From: Lophium mytilinum
Lineage: Eukaryota > Ascomycota > Dothideomycetes > Mytilinidiales > Mytilinidiaceae
Length of the DNA: 64,000 bases
Assembly: GCA_010093605.1 (NCBI GenBank)
Contig: MU004188.1
Location: forward strand, 1,942,983 to 2,006,982
Direction of reading: 5' to 3'
This document shows, piece by piece, positions 31,706-43,017 of this stretch (its first letter is position 1; each line of letters starts with the position of its first letter). The position numbers and the translations under genes are program-made. Below the pieces are notes generated by a model that saw only the letters and a program-made list of their open reading frames with translations, was not told the origin of the DNA and ran no database searches.

Positions 31706-34700
31706 GGTTTGGAGGGTGGTACGGCGCCGAGCAAGCGCCAGTCGAGGAATGTGCAAGACAGCAGCTAGTAAATGAGCAGAGCGGCGGGAGGTATGAGGCG
31801 CCCAAGTGCGGTATGCGGCGATGGCTGAATGAATGAAGTTGGTGGTGGTGGTGCGGTGGTGCGGACACGTGAGAGCAGTGGTTTCACTTTAGTGGTGGGA
31901 AGTGGCTGCGGGTTTGTTGAGCAGGCAGGTTATCGGATGAAGAAGGCGGAGCGGGCGTGAGGCGTGGAGCAGATGTAGGGCATCAGACTTGGGACACGAG
32001 GGGGAGAGAGATTCACGCGCGGCTCAGATTCGGGAGGGCAGAGCACCTTTATTTCAGGGCTTGGGTTGATCCCAGGCTGGTTGCAGGGACGGTGATGCCA
32101 AAGGGCCAAATTCCATGGCTAGCCTGCGCGTCGCCCTAAAAATGCCATGCTTCGTGCGCAAGCCACACCCATGCATGGGCCCCCCGCCTGTGATCGTCAT
32201 GCTCCCACCGCGGAACCCCTCTATCCCAACGGCCGCACTGCGCCTGGGCCCGCACGCTGCTGCCGGGTCGAGTGAGTACAGTGTGGTGATGCGTTTTGGC
32301 TGTGTTGCTGCTCCTGCTTCACCCTTTGTCTGTGTTGGGCGGCCAGGCTTCGCGTCTGACGCTCTCGTGGCCCGCAGTCCGAGGGCAGGCGCTGACCTGG
32401 CGGCTGCTGCAATTTCGCGCGCAGATCTGACGGCGCTAGTGACTCTGCGATCGCGATCGATCACGACCACGAGTCTGCCACTGTGTCGACCACCAAGCCC
32501 AGCATCTCGGTCGATGATTTATCCAGCTCCTGACTCTGATGAAGCCGTCCTCGGAGCGCTGACACCTGCACCACGCTCGCGCAACCGTCTCTCCTGCAGC
32601 CGGCGCGGACGCAGCGTGCATCGCAACGCGGGCAGCGAGGGGCGCGTCTCAGGCATCACGAGGCGCCACAGCGAGTTGCACTGAGGACGGGCACGGCGGG
32701 CTCACAAGCTTGCCCTGGATGAGCCACTCGCCCAAAACAGAGTCCGTAGTGCGACTGGAGGAGGCACCGATGAACCCACCCCCATCCAGGGCGTGTCTGC
32801 TGGCGGCACAGGGTTCAAACAGGGCACAACGGAAGCAGCTCCGTCACCTCCCTGAGCAAAATCGAGGGTCGCGATGTGGAGCGTCACCGGTTTTGGCGAA
32901 GCGCTCGGCTCGGCTGGCCAGGGGTTTCAGGGTTCGGCCTGGGGGTTTTGCAGCTAGCGCCCGACGGCCTGCGATGGGCGCGTCCCCTGCCGAACCCTGG
33001 AACTCTTCGATTCTAGATTCCCCACCGATTTTCCGATCATGCCCTCGAGTCCAGCGCCGGGCCCTGATGTCACTACTGCCAAGCCACCCACAACGCTCCG
33101 AGCTCCACGAGCCACACTGCACCTCCACCTCGACGAACTTTTCCGCATTCGAGAAGAAGCCAACCTCCCAGCCGTGTCCGACTGTCCACGCGCCCCCTCG
33201 CGTCCCGTCTTGTCATCGCGACACGTCCGCTTCAAATCCTGCTGCCTTTAACGAGCTGTGCCGGCGCTCCACGTGCAGCAGCACATGCCTCGAATTGCCC
33301 GCCCGCCGACCGCCCTTTGCATCGTGAATCGTGTTTCTGCCACAACACGCACCCTGTCCGCATCCAGCTGTCAGGACACGCCAGCCCGCCCGCCATGCGC
33401 GCCCCTGCGCCTTTCCCATGCAGGGTGCCCGCTTCTTAGGGCCTGGCCCAGCTTTGGAGCGATGACGTCCTCCTATCACGCTGGCAGGAGGCCATCCCGA
33501 AAAGCTTCATCGTCATTATCAGGCTTCAGAGGCGCCCGCCTCAGAGCAACAGCAGCCGAAGCCGTCCGGGCCCAGCGCCTCCGCCGTTAGCCTCCCGCCC
33601 GGAGGCCTGCCCGCGCGCAATTCCTGTTTCCTGGGTTCAAAGCCCATCTAGAGCGGCCTTTGCCCTCCACCACCTGCGCCGCACCTTGCAGCGATCAAAG
33701 ATGTGCACGACAAGTCCTCAAACGGCGAACTGTTCACGAACCCTGATTTCCACACCACACCACTGATGGCACCACGGTCATACTCCGTAGTCATGTGCGG
33801 GGCCCTCGAAACGGCCGCGAAAGTAGCAGCACCGCATCCTTGGGTACCACAACGGCTGGCAATTCTCTTTTCTCCGATACGCTTGCTTCGACTCTTTCTC
33901 TCAATGCGGGCGTTGCGCCTCGCAAAAGACACCTTAGTGACGGTACCTCTCATCGTCCCGCTCACCGTCTTCTCAATCCCCATGTGCCCATCATGACCCT
34001 GATCTACCTACTGCGAAGGGTCCATGCCGTCACTTATCAGGGTCTGCTCCGCCGGCGCACCGACGTGCCTTAGTCTTCAGGTAAATCAGCCACAAAGGGT
34101 CTTCTCCGCGCCAGTCCCCTCCCACCACCACAGAGGCCACAGGCCAATAGGAGGCTACAGCGATCCTGTATCCAACCAAAGGGACCTCCTCCATAGGAAG
34201 CCCCGAAACTGCCGGGTCTTGTGTCTCCGCTTGCCGCAGTTGGTATCTCACGATAGGCCGCAGCGGGCATATTACGGTTGAATCTCCAGCCCGACGCTTT
34301 TTAGGTTTGCGGCTGCAGGGCCTCTGGGTAAACACTTCCCTGAGATCCACGATCTGGACCGAGAGACCTGCGTCGAGAGACCTGCATCCGGCTGATTGAC
34401 CCCTGGAATCTGGGACGACGTCGTCGCCAACTCGGCTTGCCACGCCGCGTTTATGAAAGACGACAGAGACTCATCGTGGACGCCTCTTTGGGGTTACATT
34501 TCTGCCTACTAACATCGCAATTCTGACGCTGTCATATTGCGGCTTTTCTTACTCTGACATCACGACTTGTAGGTGCATGAAGGTGTTCTAGAATGCCAGA
34601 TTCGTTCTCGTCATCTCTCACTGCTACGAATCCTGTTTGTAGAATCTCGTCGTTTTCAAATTCTATGACTCGCGAGTCTCTTATGAGCTGTCAGAAATAT

Positions 34701-35636
34701 CCCACGTCGGCACGCCGTCATGCTTCACCGCTCGAACACTCATCTCAGCACTGTTTTGATCCCGTGTTTTCTAGAATCTCGTGATCAGTCACGCTCCTGC
34801 TGACCGACCAGCTGTGTAGCGATCTATCTTTCTGCATAAGTACTTTTTTCTCCGGGCGTTTACGCCCTTCAGTTTCCGAGTAGGTGTCGAAGCAACAGCG
34901 CCGGGCGATGCTACAATGGCTGCTTCGTGAACAAAGCTCGAGTTAAATTGATTGATGGAATTGGAGGCGTTTTGTTGGTTGCTAGGTCGACCTTCAGATG
35001 ATGTTGGAGGTTGGTCTATGCGCTTCATCGCTATTCATTACGGGTGACTTCCACCTGTTTACAACGATGATTGTCATCATCCATAATCAACGCTACTAGC
35101 CCCACCATTAGCGAGAGAGCCACTCTCTATCATCAAATACACCAGTTTCCCCATCGACTCATCGCCGGAAGTGGTTGCGCCTGTGTCTGAGCGGAGGTTT
35201 TCAACCAAGCTTCGCACTCGTCGATGGATCGGAGTGATTTAGTAGCGGAGTGTTCCTGCTCCGGCAATCTTCCACATGCCCTTGTTACTACTAAACTTTA
35301 CCCATTGTCAATAACCGGTACCGTCAAGCTCGTCTACTAACTCCCAATACTAACGTCCACCGCCTCACCCTCCCAAAGGACCCCACCAACAGTACGAGCG
35401 ATGGTAATCACCAACCTCCCCCAAGCGCCCCTCCCTCCCCACATTCTTCTTCCCTGATGAAGGTTCTGCAACCATCGCTGTCGAGTATGAAAGGAGTTTA
35501 ATTGCCTTCACACTTCCGCCACCGCCCTCCTCTCCCCACCATCATACTGCTTGTCGAGGCGTTTGATTTCCCCATCAGATTTGGTGGTTGACGCCCGCCC
35601 AACTCCCTGCCGCTGAGCCAACTGCGTCGCAGGAGG
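31706..35636. other. gene-poor region upstream of the C2H2 regulator
   Basis: From 32,050 to 34,400 the sequence is GC-rich with many overlapping frames on both strands, a sign of composition and not of genes. The frame 34030-34443 (-) (VRYQLRQAETQDPAVSG...) has a plausible protein composition but no family. 34,450-35,600 is AT-richer with nothing recognisable. Confidence 0.35.
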
Positions 35637-35682
35637 TTTTATACTCCACCCCACCCTCGGCGAAACATGACTATTACGTGAC
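35637..35682 (-). promoter_or_regulatory. orphan promoter-like module (minus strand)
   Basis: Read on the minus strand, GTCACGT (35682-35676) is followed 32 bp later by TATAAAA (35643-35637) and CCTCCTGCG. A short open frame (35690-35508) spans it, but no recognised gene. Confidence 0.45.
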
Positions 35683-35941
35683 TTGGTCAACTACCCTTGC
35701 GGCGCTGCCAGGCTTTGACTTGATACCACGGTATATGATCGGGCGTGCGGAGCAAAGTCCCGTGCTAATCCCGTGACCGCGGGGTTTGGGGGGTATTAAA
35801 CTTCTGTCCTCTGACTCCCAAGTTCTTTTTTTCTTCAGGGCGAGGAGGGAGAACGTTGGGGTTGGTTCAAAATCTCTGATAAAAGATATCATGGGGTGGA
35901 GTGTGTTGGGATCTCGGGTTCAACGGCTGGGCATTTATAAT

Positions 35942-36170
35942 CCCATGGAGGTGCAATACTGCCCAGGTCAACAAGCCATGGCGGAGGGGTGGAGGGGAGG
36001 GGTGGTGGTAAAACAGACGATACTGTAGACTCATGGAATGGGAGTTTTGGGGTGGCATCAACAATGTCTGCCCCCTCCGCCCCATGGAGGTGCGAAATCC
36101 TGATAGTTCTGCAACAATGGAGGGAGGGGTGGAGCAAAACTAGAGAGGGCTTGGACTCATGGAGTGGGTT
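35942..36170. repeat. diverged direct duplication, offset about 126-139 bp
   Basis: CCCATGGAGGTGC occurs at 35942 and 36081. The following GGAGGGGTGGAG and ACTCATGGA(A/G)TGGG elements also recur (36029 and 36155). A related CCATGGAGTGGGCGGTTGAA lies near 46,179 next to another promoter-like module. Confidence 0.5.
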
Positions 36171-36707
36171 TGGTGGGAGTGGGTTCAACATTCAAGTTGT
36201 CGAGATCCCATGAGTGTGGGAGGGGAGAGGTGGATGGTTTGGAGGCGGTGGTGATGGTGAGCAGTTGCAGCGGGTGATAATGTGATTTGGTGACTTCGGG
36301 GGATGGTAGGCGGTATCAGATATGATTGGTCGATAGTAGCATAGAAGATTAGGTATATCCTTCGACAGACTCTAGCGATACCTACCAACGTTGTATTTCA
36401 ACGCTGACCACCGTCATCACCACCTCATCCTTCCTCCCACCTCCCACCGTTGTATCTCTCCACGTTCGATGTTGCTCCCCTTCCCACTACCCCACCATAA
36501 GTCTGGCAAAAGCCTGTACTTGACCAGCTCCAAGAAAGACCCACCATAGGAGCTGGAACTAGCCTTAGGTTACACGTCCACTCCCACACAAGCCACCACC
36601 CTGGAAAGGCACCAGGTAGTTTTTTGCAGCCATGGCTTGCTGAATTAGTTGTTTTCCGTCGCCGTTCTCCTTCCTCTATGTCGAAGAAGAGATCGCGGGT
36701 GCGGAGG

Positions 36708-36714
36708 TTTTATA
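36708..36714 (-). promoter_or_regulatory. minus-strand TATA element of an inverted promoter pair
   Basis: On the minus strand CGAGGGTATAAAACCTCCGC mirrors the plus-strand GAGAGGGTATAAAAACTTCC at 36,845-36,864. The two face away from each other with about 135 bp between them. A clear CACGTG is missing on this side, though TCACATG and TCGTGAC lie upstream. Confidence 0.4.
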
Positions 36715-36827
36715 CCCTCGCCCAGGGGGTGGTCACGAAGTTGGCATGTGACACTCCTCACCGCTAACTCGCGAGCTGAGGGAGGTAGTTGATGACGGGG
36801 TGGGTAGTCTTCATGTCACATGGAGCA

Positions 36828-36858
36828 CACGTGACGAAGGTTTGAGAGGGTATAAAAA
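36828..36858 (+). promoter_or_regulatory. orphan promoter-like module
   Basis: CACGTGAC (36828-36835), then 15 bp, then TATAAAAA (36851-36858) and CTTCCTCGATGG. A frame of 67 codons runs 36800-37003 across it. No family recognised. Confidence 0.5.
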
Positions 36859-37428
36859 CTTCCTCGATGGCGGCAGTCTTGAGATCTTTAGGGAAAGAGG
36901 AGACGAGGTTCAAATCAGAAGAGGTCCAGTTCTATGGGGAGCTTCAAAAGAGTTCGAGAAATGGTTCGATGGAGGTGCTGGGAGAAGGGGGATTAAAATA
37001 TGAAAGACCCACTAGTCATGGAGGGGAGGCGGACAGAGCTGGGTGTTAAGGAAAGGAGATCAAACCATTCTGATTCCGTGCAGCATGGAGTGGAGGCGCG
37101 GAGGGTTGGTGGTGCGCGCTTCGAAGGTCCTGCTGATGGCGAGTATCGATATTGCCTGGTAGTGCTCCGGACTGAAGCCTGGGAATGCGGGCGAGAGGGA
37201 TAGAGATGGAATGGTAAGCAGCTTCATCATATCTTCGAGCTGTGTGGTGAAGAGGCCATGATGCCATCGCGATCTTTCCTTCTCTCCCTAAAATATGGGA
37301 TGTTGAACATGTTGGTTGACAAGAACAGCAAAAACGACTCATGGATTGATTCTGGGAGCCTTGTTAATGCTCTCGAACCACCGCAATGTTGCTGAGGAGC
37401 AGGAGTTCTCTTCTGCGCATTGCGGCGG

Positions 37429-37471
37429 TTTTATAACATAAATGCGTGTTAAGGGTCACGTGGCTCACGTG
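37429..37471 (-). promoter_or_regulatory. orphan promoter-like module (minus strand)
   Basis: On the minus strand two CACGTG boxes (37471-37466 and 37462-37457) precede TATAAAA (37435-37429) by about 21 bp, followed by CCGCCGCAATGCG. A 98-codon frame at 37342-37046 (-) lies downstream (MSRFCCSCQPTC...), Cys-rich at its start, without a known family. Confidence 0.5.
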
Positions 37472-37730
37472 GTCTAGCTTTACGTGGATCGCCTAGTGAC
37501 GCGTTCTTTACCTAGAGGAGATCGCAAGTTGATTATTTTTGGTAAGGAACGGGTAAGTCTCATCGCATGTGCAAGATGTTGTACTATTGTTGCGAAAGAG
37601 AGCAACACCCTCACCTCTATTCTTAACTCCCTTTCTAGATGAGTACAGTGAACTCGAGACCATTTCCACAAGAACCTAGCTTATGGAATCCAACGCCTTT
37701 CGAGCTAAGCGCAATACTTTATCAACTCGA

Positions 37731-39630
37731 CTACTTCGCCAACGACGCCGCCTTCATGGCTTCGCTCTTCTTCGCCTTCAAAGCCACTTCTTCTACCTTA
37801 ACCTTCTTAGCCTCATCGCTCCCAAACGCTTTCCGCCATTCTTGAGCTTTCTCTGGCTTGATGTTGCTGAATAAGTACTCTGCCTTACCAATCTCATGGC
37901 CCGGCTTGACGGAATCCGCGTTCCAATAGTCGATAATCGGAAGAGGATCCAAGCGGAGTTGCGAGTTTATGCCTTTCGCTGTTTCCGGCATATATGGAGC
38001 AACTACAGAGGCGAGAAGGTGAACTAGGTTTACGGCTAGACCAATGACGGCCGCACACTTTGAAGGCTCATTCGCAGCCAGGCTGTTGTCAAGTTTGTTC
38101 GATTGGAGAAAGGCATTGCCTAGGTGGGATATCTGGAGAACCGTTGATAGGGCAGCGCGAAGTTTGACCGCGTCGAGTTCTTGAATGTACTGTGCGAGGA
38201 GTGTGTTCACTTCGTCTTTCCAAATTTCAAAGGAGGATTGGTGATACTCGGTCCAATCGGGCACGATATTGTTGTAGTTCTTTGAGTTGACAAATTTCAG
38301 CACGCGGTTGACGAAATTGCCGAGGTTCTTGAGAAGCAGTTTGTTGTTGCAACTGATGAAGGAGTCCCAAGTAAACTCAGAGTCACCAGTTTCCGGTCGA
38401 TGCGCAAGTAGGTAGTAGCGCCGTACGTCAGAAGGCACGCCGGTCTTTCGAGCGGATCCCCAAAAACGCCAATGCCGCGAGATTTGGAGAATTTTCCGCC
38501 CTCATAGGTTAGGTAATCGGTCGTGGAGAGGTGGTGGAGTTTCGTCCAAGTGTCGCCAGTGCCGATTTGAGAAGCGGGGAATATCACGGAGTGAAAGACG
38601 ACATTGTCTTTCCCGATGAACTGGTGCAACTGAACGTCCGGGTTTCGCCACCACTTTTCCCACTGGTCGGTGTACGCGGCGGTGATGGACACGTACCCGA
38701 TGCAAGCATCGAACCATGAGTAGATAACCTTCTCTTCGTAACCTGGCAGTGGGACTTTTGTTCCCCATTTCATATCCCTAGTTATGCTGCGTGGCTGTAG
38801 CCCTTCCTTTAGCCAGGCGGAAGTGATTTGCTTGCCGTTGCTCGACCATTCGGCCTTCTCAACGGAGTCGCGAAAGAAAGTTTCGATTTCAGGTTGCAGC
38901 TTGTCCAGCTCTAGGAAAATGTGTTTCGTGACCCTAGTGATCGGCGCGGAACCGTCGATTTTACACCGAGGGTGTTTGAGTTGGAGGGGCTCGAGAAGTT
39001 GGCCGCAAAGGTCGCATTGGTCGCCACGAGCATCCTCATAGTCGCAGACTGGGCAGTTGCCTTCTACAAAGCGGTCTGCTAGGAACGAGTGGTGTTCTTC
39101 GCAGTAGAGCTGCGTTGTCATGCGCTCCTCTAGGAAACCATTTCATAGAGCTTTAGGAAGATATCTTGGGTGATTTCGGTTTGAAGCTTGGTTGTGGTAC
39201 GACCGAAGATATCGAAGCTGATATTAAACCACTTGTATATCTCAGCGTGGATCGCGTGGTACTTGTCGCATAGTTCTTGTGGAGTGCATTTCTCTGAGAG
39301 GGCTTTCGCCTCGGTTGTCGTTCCGTACTCGTCCGTCCCTAAATAAGATAAGAATCAGGTCTCCGGTTCTGTCATTTCAACGCAGGTCTCTGACAGAACA
39401 TAATGGACAAATAAACGAAGAAGCTGCACCGAATACTTACCACCTATGTAGAGAGTGTTGATACCGCGGGCTCTACAGTATCTCGCAAAGACATCCCCTG
39501 AAAGTACCGACCCTATGAGGTTTCCGAGGTGTGGGACATTATTCACGTATGGTAGGGCGCTGGTGACCAGAACGTTCCGTTTTCCAGCCTCTGGAAGAAT
39601 AGGGTCGCGGTTGGGCGATGCTTCGTTCAT
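37731..39630 (-). pseudogene. mes1: cytosolic methionyl-tRNA synthetase, frame broken twice
   Basis: Exon 1 is 39630-39441 and exon 2 runs 39338-37731 (GTAAGT..TTAG). The class I signature PHLGN (HIGH-type) is in exon 1 ([19 protein letters not shown]). The zinc knuckle region NCPVCDYEDARGDQCDLCG and the KMSKS-type loop KFSKSRGIGVFG follow, then the anticodon-binding domain. It charges initiator and elongator tRNA(Met) in the cytosol. The frame is interrupted near 39143, where GAAATGG gives EMVS-stop instead of the expected ENGFLEER, and near 38458, after GVFG, where SARKTGVPSDV needs another frame. Each break is repaired by one extra base and both lie in homopolymer runs (AAA and CCCC on + coordinates TTT and CCCC). 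An assembly error or true decay both fit. Listed as pseudogene because the sequence as given cannot encode the full protein. Confidence 0.85.
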
Positions 39631-42384
39631 GTTTGTGTCGAAATACGCTCGAAATACCAGATCTGATAAAGTGTGGTTCTAACGAGGCGTGTGATCTCTA
39701 AGGCGGGGTGGTGGAAATTTATCTTAGGAACCTCAGCCGCTCGTGGAGGAATTTGAGGGGGTTGCATGACTCCCCATCCTACACCGCCCCAGCCGCCCCC
39801 AGGGTTCCTCTGCTGTGCCGCAAATGGGAAATACCTACATAGGTGTCCAGCGGATGAGTGGTTGGCTTGGGTTGCCCGCAAAGAACCTAGGAGTCATGGA
39901 AATCCTCACCGAAGAGGTGCCTAGGAACGTAGATGGAGGAACGTAGATGGCGAAAATGCAGGCAATTTTAGCAAAAAAGCAATCGTGCTCTCGGCCTTCA
40001 ACTCCATAAAGTGTCAGCAGTAGCGCAATGTGGTGATAAGTGAGTCTTAGTTTCAAGCGCACTCCGATTACTCCTTACGTTTACCATCGTGGAGTTTCGA
40101 CTGGTCCGTGGGGCGACTGGCCATGAGTCTCAATGTCCACAAGACCCTCCATGGTGCTGCTTCGAAGTCAATTGTCTGCGCGACTGTCTTAGGCGACAGA
40201 AAATTTCTCTCATTTACAGGCTGTCGCATATGAAATGTTACTCATTACAAAAAAACATGTTTTGAAGATAACCGAATTGATAAGCCTTTTAGGGAAGAGA
40301 GAGGGAGACTTTCGCCAATAGTTCGATTTGGCCATCGAGGAGGCACCTGATTATGTTACCCCAGACAAATGATTGAATCAAGAAACGAGCAAATGCGTTT
40401 TCGTAGACTGATTAGTGGTACGACCAGCGAGACTTGCAGGTGGTCAGTATCTGATTTCTTGCTAGGGAGCTTTTCTTCTCCCGCTCGTGTTGTACTTTTT
40501 ATGTGACTTTGTGGTATATCATTTCTTCGGGAAGAGAGCGGAAGAGAACGGGGAGATGAGAAAGGGGAGGAGAGTAGTATATCCTTATGCTTGGACTTTT
40601 GACTCGAGCCAGCCTCCGGTTAAGCAGTCCTCGGGCAATAGCAGCGTAGTCCTTGCCTCTCCCCTTATAACAGTAATGCCCAGTATAAGTAGAGATACAT
40701 CGGCAAGGTAAAGGAGGCGTACAGTGGTCGGACTCTGTGCCTAAGTATTCCTACAAATCATCGTCTCCTTGTGCGTGGGCGTGGTACGTGGAAGAACGTC
40801 TGGTTGAGAGTATGAAGGGCGAGCAGTAGGCTGCTGGTGGCACTGAAGAATTTGAGGATGTGTTTGAGGCCCCGATCTTGCTCTTGGGCGTAATAATCTG
40901 CCAGTCTGCCTTAAGATTGCCCTCTCTTGCTCCATGTTCTACCCTGTTTCCTCGATCCAGGTTGCTGGTTCTCCCATGCGGCAGACTCTAGCTCTAAAGG
41001 GTTAGCACCAACATGGCCCCCAGAAGCATACGCAGACCTCAATGAGTTTTACTTCGCTAGATCCAACATGTACAGCGCATCTAGCGGCCTCGAACAGCTA
41101 TGAGCACCAAGCAAGCAGTGGATGCCGTTATTCCGCCCCTGAAGTTGGTGGTTCGATGGACAAACAGCCCCCAAATGACGTGCGGCGGGTACGCGCCGGC
41201 GTGCCTCAGCCTCGTCCTTAATCGCACTAAGGAGCGCGACTCAAGGCCCTCATTTTATGCAGGATCTAGAGCCGCAGCGAAAAGACTCATCACATTCACA
41301 GCATTCAGGAACGGCCTATAATGGACTGCGGCGGCAAGGCTCGGGAGCAGAAAGAGAACGAGATTGAAGCTCAGCCGCAGCTGCAAAAGCTGCGAAGGCG
41401 ACAACACCAATAGCGACGTTACCGTCTTTCTTATGAAGTTGTGCTCCTCGAGCACGGCTTGCTAATGGCCCCTGATGCCTGGGGATAAAGTTCGTCCGCG
41501 TCCGTGTCAGTGCAAATCGCTCGCACAGCCTCAACCTCACGACGCCGCATCGCGTCCTCATCCCCGAATCCTCATTTCCCATCCTTTCTAGCGGAGAAGG
41601 CGGCGCAGCACTTCCTCGAGCCAACAGTTTCATACCTGCAAGCTTGTTTCTGGTCACATGGTTTACGGCGTTGCCAGCACCGCGATCATCACCTCACCGC
41701 CGCCGAATTCGCGTCTTTGGAGACAGCTTGGCGGCATGTCTTGCACGGTAACCAACTATTGGCAAACGACGCGCTCGCTGGACGCCCTCGGACGCCCTCG
41801 GACACCCTTCTTGGAACACCGGGAGAACTAAGAAACGCCGTTGGCGTCTCATCTCTCGTTGGGGCCTGCACATCCTCAGGGCTGAAGCGATGGCTCCCGT
41901 ATCGGCCTGTCTAGTCGTGCCTCTGCCACCGCCTCGTTATAGGCACCATCTGGTCCCACCAGCATCCCATTCGTTGTCCTGGGACATGGGCCGCATCCTC
42001 GCCGCGTAGCCGATGTTTGTGCTCTTCGCCTTGCCTGTTCAGCCAAACTCAAGCTTTCGTAGTGGGGGCTGAGGTCGAGCTGGCTTCCGTTCTTTTTTTA
42101 AGCCACGGGCCTCTGTCCCTGATGGCTCTTGCGGGGCTTCTTCATTTGCTTCTGCTATATCTTCTCATTTCCCCGCTGTGACTTTTCTTATTGTGTTTTG
42201 CAGGCTTCATATTTACCAGTGCATGCAGGCCATGAAAGCTTCCTTTTACTCTTTATATCTGCATCGTTCCATGAGCGCTCATTCGTACTACTCCTCATAG
42301 CATTCCACTGCTCTATCTTGATACCCAGCATACCCTCGCAACACCCAGGACCTAGAGTGTAGCATTGTCTACCCCATCTTCAAA
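39631..42384. other. 2.75-kb intergenic region
   Basis: No supported gene. Open frames such as 41504-41914 (+) and 40487-40711 (+) lack recognisable domains. The right end (42,200-42,384) is a C/T-rich leader-like stretch before the membrane protein gene. Confidence 0.35.
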
Positions 42385-43017
42385 ATGGCCCCAGCAGCAA
42401 CTTCATCCGCCCCAACATCTACCTCTTCCCCGACCGCATCTGCCTCTGCCTCCTCCACTACCACAAGCGGCTTGGGCACCGCCAGCATCGTCGCCATAAC
42501 TATCTTCATCCTCTTCGTCGTCATCGCGATCTTATCCGGAACTCTCTTCTACCTCAATCGCCGCCGACAGCACGCCAAGCTCCCACCACACCAGCGCCCT
42601 ACCTCCACCTACCGCCCCTACCGCTCATCGTCCTCGAAATCAAAATCCGCATCCAGCGGCCTCCTCGCAAATGCTGAAACACCCACCTCGGCGGTCGACG
42701 ACAAAGCATCCATGTTCAGCCGCGACTCGGCTACCCTATCACTATACGTACCGGAGGAGCATGAGGGCTTGAGGCGGAGTAGCACGAGCAGTATGAGTCT
42801 GGTCCCGATTATCGTGAGCCCGGCAGATGAGGGCCATGATCCGTTCAGTCCAGCTGGCAGGAGAGGGAGGGGCATGAGCATAAGGTCTGGGAATGAAGAG
42901 CAGGATTTGGGAGTGGCGAGGGGCAGGGTGAGGAGCGCGAGTACGGCGAGTGCGAGGTACTATGATTCCAAGGCGAGTGCGACGCCGCCGCTTGTGCCAG
43001 CGTTGCCGCCGTCATGA
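42385..43017 (+). CDS. single-pass membrane protein, Ser/Thr-rich
   Basis: Single exon, 210 aa, start context TTCAAAATGGCC. Residues 1-30 are almost all Ser, Thr and Ala (likely O-glycosylated outside the membrane). A hydrophobic helix at about residues 34-57 (SIVAITIFILFVVIAILSGT) is followed by a basic stop-transfer segment (NRRRQHAK). The remaining 150 residues are a disordered Ser/Arg-rich cytoplasmic tail. No cleavable signal peptide is clear, so the helix may act as a signal anchor. The layout resembles short fungal wall-stress-sensor-like or Mid2-like proteins, but there is no WSC or other named domain, so the function is unknown. Confidence 0.7.
   Translation: MAPAATSSAPTSTSSPTASASASSTTTSGLGTASIVAITIFILFVVIAILSGTLFYLNRRRQHAKLPPHQRPTSTYRPYRSSSSKSKSASSGLLANAETPTSAVDDKASMFSRDSATLSLYVPEEHEGLRRSSTSSMSLVPIIVSPADEGHDPFSPAGRRGRGMSIRSGNEEQDLGVARGRVRSASTASARYYDSKASATPPLVPALPPS

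Noticed and set aside
32054-33590. Several overlapping frames of 100-200 codons on both strands.
   Set aside because: The stretch is GC-rich with few stop codons in any frame; none shows domain content or a consistent splice structure.
33600-33660. GGGTTCAAAGCCC, resembling a tRNA T-loop (B box).
   Set aside because: No matching A box, acceptor stem or anticodon arm could be folded around it.
34030-34443. Minus-strand frame with plausible protein composition (VRYQLRQAETQDPAVSGLPM).
   Set aside because: No family recognised and no transposase, reverse transcriptase or other mobile-element signature, so I could not call it a gene or an element.
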